Shown here: piece after piece, positions 57,082 through 64,000 of the stretch
Layout of the letters: each line of letters begins with the position of its first letter
How positions within the stretch are numbered: position 1 is the first letter of the stretch
DNA from: Competibacter sp963695105
Lineage (GTDB): Bacteria > Pseudomonadota > Gammaproteobacteria > Competibacterales > Competibacteraceae
Assembly: GCA_963695105.1 (NCBI GenBank)
Contig: CAVOGC010000017.1
Location: forward strand, 1 to 64,000
DNA: 64,000 nucleotides
Direction of reading: 5' to 3'
Notes under the pieces: model-generated
What the model was told of the DNA's origin: nothing
What the model saw: only the letters and a program-made list of their open reading frames with translations
Database searches by the model: none
Program-made: the position numbers and the translations under genes

Positions 57082-58212
57082 ATGGAACAGCAATTGTTGG
57101 CGTTGGTCGCGGCGGCGAGTCTGGTCGTGGGCGGCGCAACCGCGCAAGCGGCCGATACCATCAAAATCGGCCTGATGGCGCCGTTGACCGGGTCCTGGGC
57201 TAGCGAGGGCCAGGGCATGAAGAAGATCGTCGAACTGCTGGCCGAGCAGCAAAACGCCAAGGGCGGCGTGCTGGGCAAAAAGATTGTGGTGGTGACCGAG
57301 GACGACGGTGGTGACCCGCGCACCGCTTCGCTGGCCGCGCAACGTCTGACCACTCAGGGCGTGGTGGCGGTGGTCGGCACCTACGGTTCTTCGGTGACCG
57401 AAGCCAGCCAGGCGATTTACGATGAAGTCAAGTTGCCCCAGATCGCCAACGGCTCCACCGCCATCCGCCTGACCGAAAAAGGCTTCAAGCATTTCTTCCG
57501 CACCGCGCCGCGCGACGACGAGCAGGGCCGCATGGCGGCGCAGACCATCGGGAAGCTGGGCTTCAAGAAGGTCGCCATCCTGCACGACAACACCTCCTAC
57601 GCCAAGGGCCTGGCGGATGAAGCCAATGCGCTGCTGAAGAGCAAAGGCACGGAGGTGGTGTTTTTCGATGCGCTGACTCCCGGCGAACGCGATTACACCG
57701 CTATTTTGACCAAGCTGAAAGGCGCCAATCCCGATATGGTGCTGTTTACCGGCTACTATCCCGAAGCCGGTCTGCTCCTGCGGCAGAAGAACGACATGAA
57801 CTGGAAGGCACCATTTCTGGGCGGCGACGCCACCAACAATGTCGATCTGGTCAAGATCGCCGGCAAGGAGGCCGCCGAGGGTTTCTACTTCCTCAGCCCG
57901 CCGCAGCCGCGGGATCTGGATACGCCGGACGCAGCGGCATTTCTGACCGATTACCAGAAGAAATATAACGAGTTGCCGCCCTCGATTTGGGCGGTGTTGG
58001 CCGGAGACGGTTTCCGGGTGATGGTGGCCGGCATCGCGGGCGCCAAGTCCACCGATGGCGATAAAATCGCCGAATACCTGCACAAGGATCTCAAGGATTA
58101 TCCAGGCTTGAGCGGCCCGATCTCCTTCGACGCCAAGGGCGACCGCGAGGGCGAGGTGTACCGGGTCTACAAGGTGGATGCCGAAGGCAATTTCGTGTTG
58201 CAGAAGCTGTAA
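57082..58212 (+). CDS. livK: Branched-chain amino-acid ABC transporter substrate-binding protein
   Basis: Periplasmic type I binding protein of the LivJ/LivK family, 376 residues, with two alpha/beta lobes typical of Leu/Ile/Val receptors. Residues 1-24 form a signal peptide ending TAQA, then ADTIKIGLMAPLTG. The n-region (MEQQ) has no basic residue, which is odd for a Sec signal. Ligand specificity cannot be read off; relatives take amino acids, amides or urea. GAGGAG is well placed before ATG 57082. Permease and ATPase genes follow on the same strand. Confidence 0.92.
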   Translation: MEQQLLALVAAASLVVGGATAQAADTIKIGLMAPLTGSWASEGQGMKKIVELLAEQQNAKGGVLGKKIVVVTEDDGGDPRTASLAAQRLTTQGVVAVVGTYGSSVTEASQAIYDEVKLPQIANGSTAIRLTEKGFKHFFRTAPRDDEQGRMAAQTIGKLGFKKVAILHDNTSYAKGLADEANALLKSKGTEVVFFDALTPGERDYTAILTKLKGANPDMVLFTGYYPEAGLLLRQKNDMNWKAPFLGGDATNNVDLVKIAGKEAAEGFYFLSPPQPRDLDTPDAAAFLTDYQKKYNELPPSIWAVLAGDGFRVMVAGIAGAKSTDGDKIAEYLHKDLKDYPGLSGPISFDAKGDREGEVYRVYKVDAEGNFVLQKL

Positions 58213-58221
58213 GTCTCTGGC

Positions 58222-58306
58222 GCGGTTCCTTCCCAGGTTGGAGGGAACCGCCGCGACCCCGCAAGTATACTGGCAGGCAACTCGATGCTTCTTTCCCCTC
58301 CAACCT
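58222..58306 (+). promoter_or_regulatory. Mutually exclusive RNA hairpins between livK and livH
   Basis: Hairpin A pairs GCGGTTCCTTCC (58222-58233) with GGAGGGAACCGC (58240-58251) around CAGGTT: 12 bp with one G-U. A second, perfect 11-bp pairing joins AGGTTGGAGGG (58235-58245) to CCCTCCAACCT (58296-58306). Both use 58240-58245, so only one can form. The second stem ends 16 bases before livH GTG 58323, where no Shine-Dalgarno is visible. This suits an attenuator, translational switch or 3'-end protector for livK; mechanism is inference. Confidence 0.55.
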
Positions 58307-58322
58307 GAAGCCCAGCGACCTC

Positions 58323-59228
58323 GTGGAAGAATTTCTCCAGCAATTGACTAACGGTTTGGCCGTGGGCGGCATCTACGCCCTGATCGCCCTGGGCTACACC
58401 ATGGTTTACGGTGTGCTCAAACTGATCAACTTCGCCCACGGCGACCTGTTTACCTACGGGGCCTACCTGGGTTTGACTTTGCTGACCTCGCTGGCGCTGA
58501 CCGACCGCTTGGGTTTCGCCCTGGGCGTGCTGGTGCTGGTGCTGATGGTGATGGGGCTGGTGGCGGTTCTCGGCGCGATTCTGGAGCGAGCCGCCTACCG
58601 CCCCTTGCGGGAATCGCCCCGGCTGTCGGCGGTGGTGTCGGCGTTGGGCGCGTCGATCTTCTTGCAAAATGCGTTGATGCTGATTTACGGCGCGCGCTTC
58701 CAGGTTTATCCCGATAACATCCTGCCCACCGCCACGCTGAATGTGTTCGGCCTGTACCTGCCGCTGATGCGGGTGCTGATCGTGCTGGCTTCGGTGCTGA
58801 TGATGGCTGCTCTGTACCTGTTCATCCAGAAGACCCGGATCGGGGCCGCCATCCGCGCGGCGGCGATCGATCAGGGCGCGGCGCGACTGATGGGCATCGA
58901 CGTGAACCGGGTGATCCTGCTGGTGTTTCTGATGGGGCCGGCGCTGGGCGGGACTGCTGGGTTGATGGTGGGGCTGTACTACGGCCAGATCAATTTCACC
59001 ATGGGCTGGGTCTACGGTATGAAAGCCTTCACCGCCGCGATCCTGGGCGGCATCGGCAACATTCCCGGCGCGATGGTGGGCGGGTTGTTGCTGGGAGTGA
59101 TTGAGGCGCTGGGCGCGGCCTATATTTCCATCGCCTGGAAGGATGCCATCGCCTTCCTGGTGCTGATCCTGATCCTGATTGTCCGGCCCACCGGTTTGCT
59201 GGGCGAGCGGGTAGCGGACAAGATATGA
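58323..59228 (+). CDS. livH: Branched-chain amino-acid ABC permease LivH
   Basis: Integral membrane permease, 301 residues, about eight helices. LivH hallmarks are LTNGLAVGGIYALIALGYTMVYGVLKLINFAHGD and GIDVNRVILLVFLMGPALGG; the C-terminal RPTGLLGERV fits the family. The start codon is GTG 58323 and the ribosome-binding site is poor, so translation may depend on the upstream hairpin region. Confidence 0.94.
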   Translation: MEEFLQQLTNGLAVGGIYALIALGYTMVYGVLKLINFAHGDLFTYGAYLGLTLLTSLALTDRLGFALGVLVLVLMVMGLVAVLGAILERAAYRPLRESPRLSAVVSALGASIFLQNALMLIYGARFQVYPDNILPTATLNVFGLYLPLMRVLIVLASVLMMAALYLFIQKTRIGAAIRAAAIDQGAARLMGIDVNRVILLVFLMGPALGGTAGLMVGLYYGQINFTMGWVYGMKAFTAAILGGIGNIPGAMVGGLLLGVIEALGAAYISIAWKDAIAFLVLILILIVRPTGLLGERVADKI

Positions 59229-59265
59229 AGAGGATAAGAGATAGGGGTATAGATCATGATGGCGG

Positions 59266-60228
59266 ATGGAGCTCATGAAGCACGGTAAGCCGTTCGCCAT
59301 CGTACTGGTCGCCGCGCTATTGGCCGCCGCGCCGCTGTTTCTCAACGCCTATCAGGTGGATGTGCTCAACAGCATCGGTCTATACGGGCTGCTGGCGCTG
59401 GGTCTCAACCTCATTTTGGGTGAGGCCGGCTTGTTCAATATGGGCCACGCCGCCTTTTACGCGGTGGGCGCCTACACCGCCGCCATTCTGAACACCCGCT
59501 ATCAGATTCCAATCCTGTGGACCTTGCCGCTGAGCGGTTTGGCCGCCGGCTTGTTTGCGCTGGTGGTGGCGCGACCGGTGGTGCATTTGCGCGGCGATTA
59601 CCTGCTGATCGTCACCATCGGCGTCGGCGAAATCGTGCGTATCGCCCTGGTGAACGACATCTTCGGCATTACCGGCGGCGCCAACGGTATTTTTGGCATC
59701 AGTCGTCCCAAGCTGTTCGGTATCGTCATTCGCCGGCCGCAGGAGTTTTTTTACCTGATTTGGGGCTGCGTGGCGCTGACCATTTTTCTGTTTTTGCGGC
59801 TGAAACAGTCGCGGTTCGGACGGGCGCTCAACTATTTGCGCGAGGACGAAGTGGCGGCGGAAGGCAGTGGCATCAACACTGCGTACTACAAGCTGGCCGC
59901 GTTCGGGCTGGGCGCGGCCTGGGCGGGCATGGCTGGTACCCTGTTCGCGGCCAAAATGACCATCATCTCTCCGGAATCCTTCAATTTCTGGGAATCGGTG
60001 GTGCTGTTTATGATCGTGATTCTCGGCGGGGCGGGAAATATCGCCGGAGTCCTGCTGGCGGCGTTCCTGGTCATCGGCTTGCCGGAACTGTTCCGCGAGT
60101 TCGCCAGCGCCCGGATGCTGGTGTTCGGCCTGGTGATGGTCGTGATGATGGTGTTCCGGCCGCAGGGTTTGTTGCCGGCGGGCGGAGGACGATTTTCGCC
60201 GGTAACCCTGACCAAAGGGCGCGGATGA
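59266..60228 (+). CDS. livM: Branched-chain amino-acid ABC permease LivM
   Basis: Second permease, 320 residues with about ten helices. It has LGLNLILGEAGLFNMGHAAFYAVGAYTAAIL, FGITGGANGIFGI and the cytoplasmic EAA-like loop around GSGINTAYYKLAAFGLGAAWAGMAGTLFA. ATG 59266 is used; ATG 59275 is equally possible since neither has a good ribosome-binding site. Its TGA overlaps the livG ATG (ATGA). Confidence 0.94.
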   Translation: MELMKHGKPFAIVLVAALLAAAPLFLNAYQVDVLNSIGLYGLLALGLNLILGEAGLFNMGHAAFYAVGAYTAAILNTRYQIPILWTLPLSGLAAGLFALVVARPVVHLRGDYLLIVTIGVGEIVRIALVNDIFGITGGANGIFGISRPKLFGIVIRRPQEFFYLIWGCVALTIFLFLRLKQSRFGRALNYLREDEVAAEGSGINTAYYKLAAFGLGAAWAGMAGTLFAAKMTIISPESFNFWESVVLFMIVILGGAGNIAGVLLAAFLVIGLPELFREFASARMLVFGLVMVVMMVFRPQGLLPAGGGRFSPVTLTKGRG

Positions 60229-61040
60229 TGGGGGCGCCATCCGTTGTATCCGGTCGGCTGGCCGCCACTGCGACACCGTTGCTGACGCTCCAGGGGCTGA
60301 CCAAAACCTTTGGCGGTCTGACTGCGGTCAACGCAGTGTCCTTCGTCGTCGAGGAAGGTTCGGTGGTCGGTCTGATCGGTCCCAACGGCGCCGGCAAGAC
60401 CACGGTATTCAACCTGATCACCGGCAACTACCGGCCCGACCAGGGCCAAATCGAGTTTGGCGGCACGCCGCTGGCTGGTTTGCGCACCCACCGCATCATT
60501 ACTCTTGGCATCGCCCGTACCTTCCAGAACATCCGACTGTTCCAACGCCTGACAGTGCTGGAAAACGTGCTGGCCGGCTGCCATTATCGGATGCAGGGCG
60601 GAATTCTCACCGCCATGTTGCGGTTGCCGTCCCAGCGGCGCGAGGAAGATGACGCCATGGGTCGGGCCTTGAAGGAGTTGGAATTTGTCGGTTTGCGCCA
60701 ACAAGCGCTGGCGTTGGCCAAGAATCTGGCCTATGGCGACCAGCGGCGGCTGGAAATCGCCCGGGCGCTGGCGACCCAGCCGCGATTGCTGGTTCTGGAC
60801 GAACCGGCCGGCGGCATGAACGAACAGGAAACCGAGGCGCTGGTGGGTTTGATCGCCCGAATCCAGGAACGCGGGATCACTATTTTGCTGATCGAACACG
60901 ATATGCGCCTGGTGATGCGCGCCTGCGAAAAATTGGTGGTGCTGGAAAACGGCGGCAAAATCGCCGAAGGCGCGCCGGAGCAGGTCCGCCGCGATCCAAA
61001 GGTGATCGAGGCTTATCTGGGCACCGAGGACGAGGCGTAA
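60225..61040 (+). CDS. livG: Branched-chain amino-acid ABC ATP-binding protein LivG
   Basis: Cytoplasmic ABC ATPase, 271 residues. Walker A is GPNGAGKTT, the Q-loop region IARTFQNIRLF, the signature-like NLAYGDQRRLEIARAL (LivG has AYGxQR instead of LSGGQ), Walker B LLVLDEPAGGMN, and the switch His in LIEHDM. The start at 60225 overlaps the livM stop; the long open frame upstream of it is a shadow of livM. The ~10-residue N-terminal tail before LLTLQGLTK is variable. Confidence 0.94.
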   Translation: MMGAPSVVSGRLAATATPLLTLQGLTKTFGGLTAVNAVSFVVEEGSVVGLIGPNGAGKTTVFNLITGNYRPDQGQIEFGGTPLAGLRTHRIITLGIARTFQNIRLFQRLTVLENVLAGCHYRMQGGILTAMLRLPSQRREEDDAMGRALKELEFVGLRQQALALAKNLAYGDQRRLEIARALATQPRLLVLDEPAGGMNEQETEALVGLIARIQERGITILLIEHDMRLVMRACEKLVVLENGGKIAEGAPEQVRRDPKVIEAYLGTEDEA

Positions 61041-61067
61041 CGCGAACCCGTGGAGAAATTCTGACCC

Positions 61068-61627
61068 ATGTCCGCAACCGCCGCTAAATTCGCGACCTAC
61101 GAAGACCTGCTCGACCTGCCCGAAAACCTGGTGGGTGAGATCATTCACGGTCAATTGATCGCGCAACCGCGCCCTGCATCCCGCCATGCCGCCGCGAGCA
61201 CCGGCGTGAGCGGACAAATCTGATCAACCCGTTCCATCAAGGGCGAGGTGGTCCCGGCGGTTGGCGGATTCTGTTCGAGCCGGAGTTGCACTTGGGGGCA
61301 CATATTCTGGTGCCCGACCTGGCCGGCTGGCGGCGGGAGCGGATGCCGGAATTGCCCGATGTGGCCTACTTCACTCTGCCCCCCGACTGGGTGTGCGAGG
61401 TACTCTCGCCCGGCACGGCCCGAACCGACCGCGCGGATAAAATGCCCATTTATGCCGAATATGGGGTGTCGTTTCTATGGCTGATCGATCCGGCGCTGCA
61501 TACCCTGGAAGCGTTCGTGCTGCGCGACGGACACTGGTCGTTGGAGCACGTTTACCAGGAAGATGACGAGGTGCGCGCCGTTCCCTTTGACGCGGTGGCT
61601 TTTCCTCTGGCGGATTTATGGTCCTGA
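61068..61627 (+). pseudogene. Uma2-family (DUF820) restriction-like endonuclease, frameshifted
   Basis: Uma2 proteins have a PD-(D/E)xK fold; their role is unknown, and they multiply in some genomes. The frame from ATG 61068 (FATYEDLLDLPENLVGEIIHGQL) stops at TGA 61221-61223. Two bases earlier the other frame takes up normal Uma2 sequence (NPFHQGRGGPGGW, ILVPDLAGWRRERM, VCEVLSPGTARTDRADK, LWLIDP) to 61627. Deleting the AT at 61218-61219 restores a full protein of ~185 residues with the catalytic Asp/Glu/Lys context intact. The gene sits between livG and livF, which are usually adjacent, so it is an insertion. A sequencing error cannot be ruled out. Confidence 0.75.
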
Positions 61628-61654
61628 ACCACAGTCACCCGGAGCGCGCCCGCC

Positions 61655-62377
61655 ATGTTGCTTGAGGTCGAAAACCTGCACGTCCGCTACGGCAACGTCG
61701 AGGCGCTGCACGGTGTCAACCTGCACGTCCGCCAAGGCGAAATCGTCGCCATTCTCGGCGCGAACGGCGCCGGCAAGACCACCACCCTGCACGCCATCAG
61801 CGGCCTGCTGCGTCCCTCGCGGGGCGAAATCCGCTTCGAGTCCAAACCCACCCACAAATTGCCCGCGCATCGATTGGTGGGCATGGGGATCGCCCATGCG
61901 CCGGAAGGTCGCCGCATCTTCGGTACGTTGACCGTTCAGGAGAACCTGAATCTGGGCGCCTTTACCCAAGCCGACCGGACCCGGACGGCCAAGACCCTGC
62001 AATGGATTCACGAACTGTTTCCGGTGCTGGCCCAGCGCCGCGAGCAACTGGCCGGCACCCTGAGCGGCGGTGAGCAGCAGATGCTGGCCATCGGCCGGGC
62101 ATTGATGGCCAACCCCCGGATTTTATTGCTGGACGAGCCGAGTCTCGGGCTGGCGCCGCTGCTGGTGAAGGTTATTTTCCAGACCCTGTGGGAGATCAAC
62201 GAGGCCAGAGTCACCATCGTGCTGGTCGAGCAGAATGCCCGCGCCGCGTTGAAGCTGGCGCATCGCGGCTATGTGATGGAAGTCGGCCGAATCGTGCTGG
62301 AAGATCGCGCCGAGGCGCTGTTGGCCAATCCCGAGGTTCGCAACGCCTACCTGGGTGGTCAGACGGCCGGGGAGTGA
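61655..62377 (+). CDS. livF: Branched-chain amino-acid ABC ATP-binding protein LivF
   Basis: Second ABC ATPase of the transporter, 240 residues. Walker A is GANGAGKTT, the signature LSGGEQQMLAIGRALM, Walker B ILLLDEPSLGLAP, and it ends AYLGGQ-like (RNAYLGG). It is 27 bases after the Uma2 relic, and the stop overlaps a GTG of the next gene. Confidence 0.95.
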   Translation: MLLEVENLHVRYGNVEALHGVNLHVRQGEIVAILGANGAGKTTTLHAISGLLRPSRGEIRFESKPTHKLPAHRLVGMGIAHAPEGRRIFGTLTVQENLNLGAFTQADRTRTAKTLQWIHELFPVLAQRREQLAGTLSGGEQQMLAIGRALMANPRILLLDEPSLGLAPLLVKVIFQTLWEINEARVTIVLVEQNARAALKLAHRGYVMEVGRIVLEDRAEALLANPEVRNAYLGGQTAGE

Positions 62378-63330
62378 CGGGTTTGAACGAATCGCCGCCG
62401 GCGCCGGCATCGCCGGTTGTCGCCGTCGAGCCGCCGCCGATTGCCGCGCCGCCGCTGATCCCCGAACCGGAACTGGTGGCGGCGGTGCTACCGGCGACGG
62501 CCGCGCCCGAGCCCACCGCCGTCCATCGCCGCGCCGTGCTGATGCTGCTGGCGGCGGCGATCCTGTGGAGTTCGGGCGGGCTGCTGATCAAATGGATCGA
62601 GTGGAACCCGGTGGCCATCGCCGGGATGCGCAGTTTGATCGGCGCGGCGCTGATCGGTGTGGCGTTCCGCCGTGAACTGCGGTTTGCACCGTCGTTCGAA
62701 CTGATCGGCGGAGCGCTAGCCTACGCCGGCACGGTGGTGCTGTTCGTGATCGCCAACAAGATGACCACGGCGGCGAACACCGTTTTGCTGCAATACACCG
62801 CGCCGGTTTACGTCATCCTGTTCAGCCCGTGGTTTCTGGGCGAACGGGCCAGCCGCCGCGACTGGCTGATCCTGCTGGTGATGATGGGCGGCATGGTGCT
62901 GTTCTTTTTGGATAAGCTGACCCTGACCGGCTACTGGGGCAACATCATCGCCCTGGTCGATGGCTTCTGCTTCGGCTGGATGACCTTGTTCATGCGCCGG
63001 CAAAAAGACGGTTCCGCGCTGTCCTCCTTGTTACTCGGCAATCTGCTGGCGGGGGCGATCGGTCTGCCGTTCATGTTTCAGTCCATGCCCGATCTGTCGG
63101 GTTGGATCGGTTTGTCGCTGCTGGGCGTGCTGCAATTGGGATTGCCCTACATTTTGTTCGCGCTGGCGTTGCGCCATGTCCGGGCGGTCGAGGGCATTCT
63201 GATTCCGATGATCGAGCCGGTGCTCAATCCGGTCTGGGTGTTCCTGCTGCTGGGGGAGACGCCAGGGGTCTGGGCATTGGTGGGGGGAACGATCATTCTC
63301 GGCGCGGTCATGTTTCGGGCGTGGCGTTGA
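62374..63330 (+). CDS. EamA/DMT-family transporter with Pro/Ala-rich N-terminus
   Basis: About 318 residues. Residues 1-45 are a Pro/Ala-rich, likely disordered cytoplasmic segment (EPPPIAAPPLIPEPEL), then ten helices in two EamA repeats (AVLMLLAAAILWSSGGLLIKWIEWNPVAI begins the first). The GTG at 62374 overlaps the livF stop; a TTG at 62383 with GGGGAG about 8 bases upstream is an alternative. Co-transcription with the liv genes suggests export of an amino acid or related metabolite; specificity is unknown. purB follows 66 bases on. Confidence 0.85.
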   Translation: MTGLNESPPAPASPVVAVEPPPIAAPPLIPEPELVAAVLPATAAPEPTAVHRRAVLMLLAAAILWSSGGLLIKWIEWNPVAIAGMRSLIGAALIGVAFRRELRFAPSFELIGGALAYAGTVVLFVIANKMTTAANTVLLQYTAPVYVILFSPWFLGERASRRDWLILLVMMGGMVLFFLDKLTLTGYWGNIIALVDGFCFGWMTLFMRRQKDGSALSSLLLGNLLAGAIGLPFMFQSMPDLSGWIGLSLLGVLQLGLPYILFALALRHVRAVEGILIPMIEPVLNPVWVFLLLGETPGVWALVGGTIILGAVMFRAWR

Positions 63331-63396
63331 CGTGTGCGTGGCGGATGCCGCCAGCTTAATATGGTCACCCCAATCGCTTTGTGAAGGACTTCACTC

Positions 63397-64000
63397 ATGG
63401 AACTCTCCGCTCTGACCGCGATTTCCCCCATCGACGGTCGCTACGCCGACAAGACCGCCGACCTGCGACCGATCTTCAGCGAATACGGCCTGATCCGCCA
63501 TCGAGTGTGGGTGGAGGTGCGCTGGCTGCAAGCGCTGGCCCGGCATCCCGGCATCCCGGAGGCGCCGCCGCTGAGCGAGCGCGCCCTCCATATCCTCGAC
63601 GGGTTGGTCGAAAACTTCACCCTGGCGGATGCCCAGCGGGTCAAGAACATCGAGCGCACCACCAATCACGACGTAAAGGCGGTCGAGTATCTGCTCAAGG
63701 AGAAAATCGCCGGCAACGCCGAACTGGAAGCGGTCGGCGAATTCATCCACTTCGCCTGCACCTCCGAGGACATCAACAATCTGGCCTATGCGCTGATGCT
63801 GCGCGAGGCACGGACCCAGGCGCTGTTGCCGGGATTGGATGAACTCATCGACGCTATCGTCCGCCTCGCCCACCAGTACGCCGACCAGGCCGATGCTGGC
63901 CCGCACCCACGGCCAACCGGCCTCGCCGACCACGCTCGGCAAGGAGATGGCCAACGTCGCCTATCGTCTCAAACGCCAGCGGGCGCAACTGGCGGCCGCG
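63397..64000 (+). CDS. purB: Adenylosuccinate lyase, 5' part, with apparent frameshift
   Basis: Acts twice in purine synthesis, on SAICAR and on adenylosuccinate. The start MELSALTAISPIDGRYADKT is the family N-terminus; TTNHDVKAVEYLLKEKI and HFACTSEDINN (substrate-binding) are conserved. After codon 164 (CAG, 63886-63888) one extra G at 63889 shifts the frame: dropping it yields PMLARTHGQPASPTTLGKEM, the normal sequence. Without correction, the frame continues unrelated to the window end with no stop. As purB is rarely dispensable, a consensus error is the first suspicion. The rest of the gene lies outside the window. Confidence 0.9.
   Translation, partial: MELSALTAISPIDGRYADKTADLRPIFSEYGLIRHRVWVEVRWLQALARHPGIPEAPPLSERALHILDGLVENFTLADAQRVKNIERTTNHDVKAVEYLLKEKIAGNAELEAVGEFIHFACTSEDINNLAYALMLREARTQALLPGLDELIDAIVRLAHQYADQADAGPHPRPTGLADHARQGDGQRRLSSQTPAGATGGR

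Noticed and set aside
59517..60224. Long N-terminal extension of livG
   Set aside because: The extra 236 codons are a second frame of livM; the ABC domain begins just after the ATG at 60225.

Overview
This window is GC-rich chromosomal DNA from a gammaproteobacterium. Three syntenic blocks support that. They are rppH-ptsP; uvrC-pgsA followed by tRNA-Gly(GCC), tRNA-Cys(GCA) and tRNA-Leu(UAA), the same order as E. coli pgsA-glyW-cysT-leuZ; and yhbY/rlmE-ftsH-folP-glmM-tpiA-secG-tRNA-Leu(GAG), a Pseudomonas/Legionella-like arrangement. A separate nuoC and nuoD, a DUF2818 gene after nuoN and a phasin-type granule protein point away from enterics, towards a polyhydroxyalkanoate-storing lineage. 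Competibacter-like organisms would fit, but that is inference. No plasmid, phage, insertion sequence, rRNA or CRISPR array was found.

Layout. 1-4044 (minus) holds most of a bacterial alpha-2-macroglobulin, cut by the window edge. 4308-12573 carries rppH, ptsP, purL and a quinone oxidoreductase. 12629-14134 is a decayed thiamine cluster: thiO is fused by deletion to thiG, thiG has a one-base frameshift, and thiE has a nonsense codon and a broken end. 14190-17765 (minus) has an HDAC-family deacetylase overlapping a CBS-domain gene, then dusA and pyrD. 18300-22471 has a VpsR-like sigma-54 activator, uvrC, pgsA and three tRNAs. 22605-27443 (minus) is a single giant helicase-nuclease gene of the DUF4011-helicase-Vsr type, a known anti-phage architecture, wedged between the tRNA array and yhbY. 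27579-34450 is the rlmE-ftsH-folP-glmM-tpiA-secG-leuU housekeeping block. 34750-49665 is a complete 14-gene complex I operon plus DUF2818. 49920-56974 has prkB, a DMT exporter, a HEAT-DUF349 protein, a phasin joined to a helix-hairpin-helix domain, a DUF465 protein and ttcA. 57082-63330 is a branched-chain amino-acid ABC cluster (livKHM-livG-livF) interrupted by a broken Uma2 gene and followed by a second DMT exporter. purB begins at 63397 and shows an apparent frameshift before the window ends.

Most genes are core metabolism: purine and pyrimidine synthesis, folate, cell-wall precursor, complex I respiration and tRNA modification. The unusual parts are the eroding thi locus, the tRNA-adjacent defence gene, the phasin-HhH fusion, the mutually exclusive RNA hairpins between livK and livH, and the Uma2 relic inside the liv operon. 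The frameshifts in thiG, the Uma2 gene and purB could be biological or consensus errors. The thiO/thiG deletion and the thiE stop codon together argue that at least the thi decay is real.
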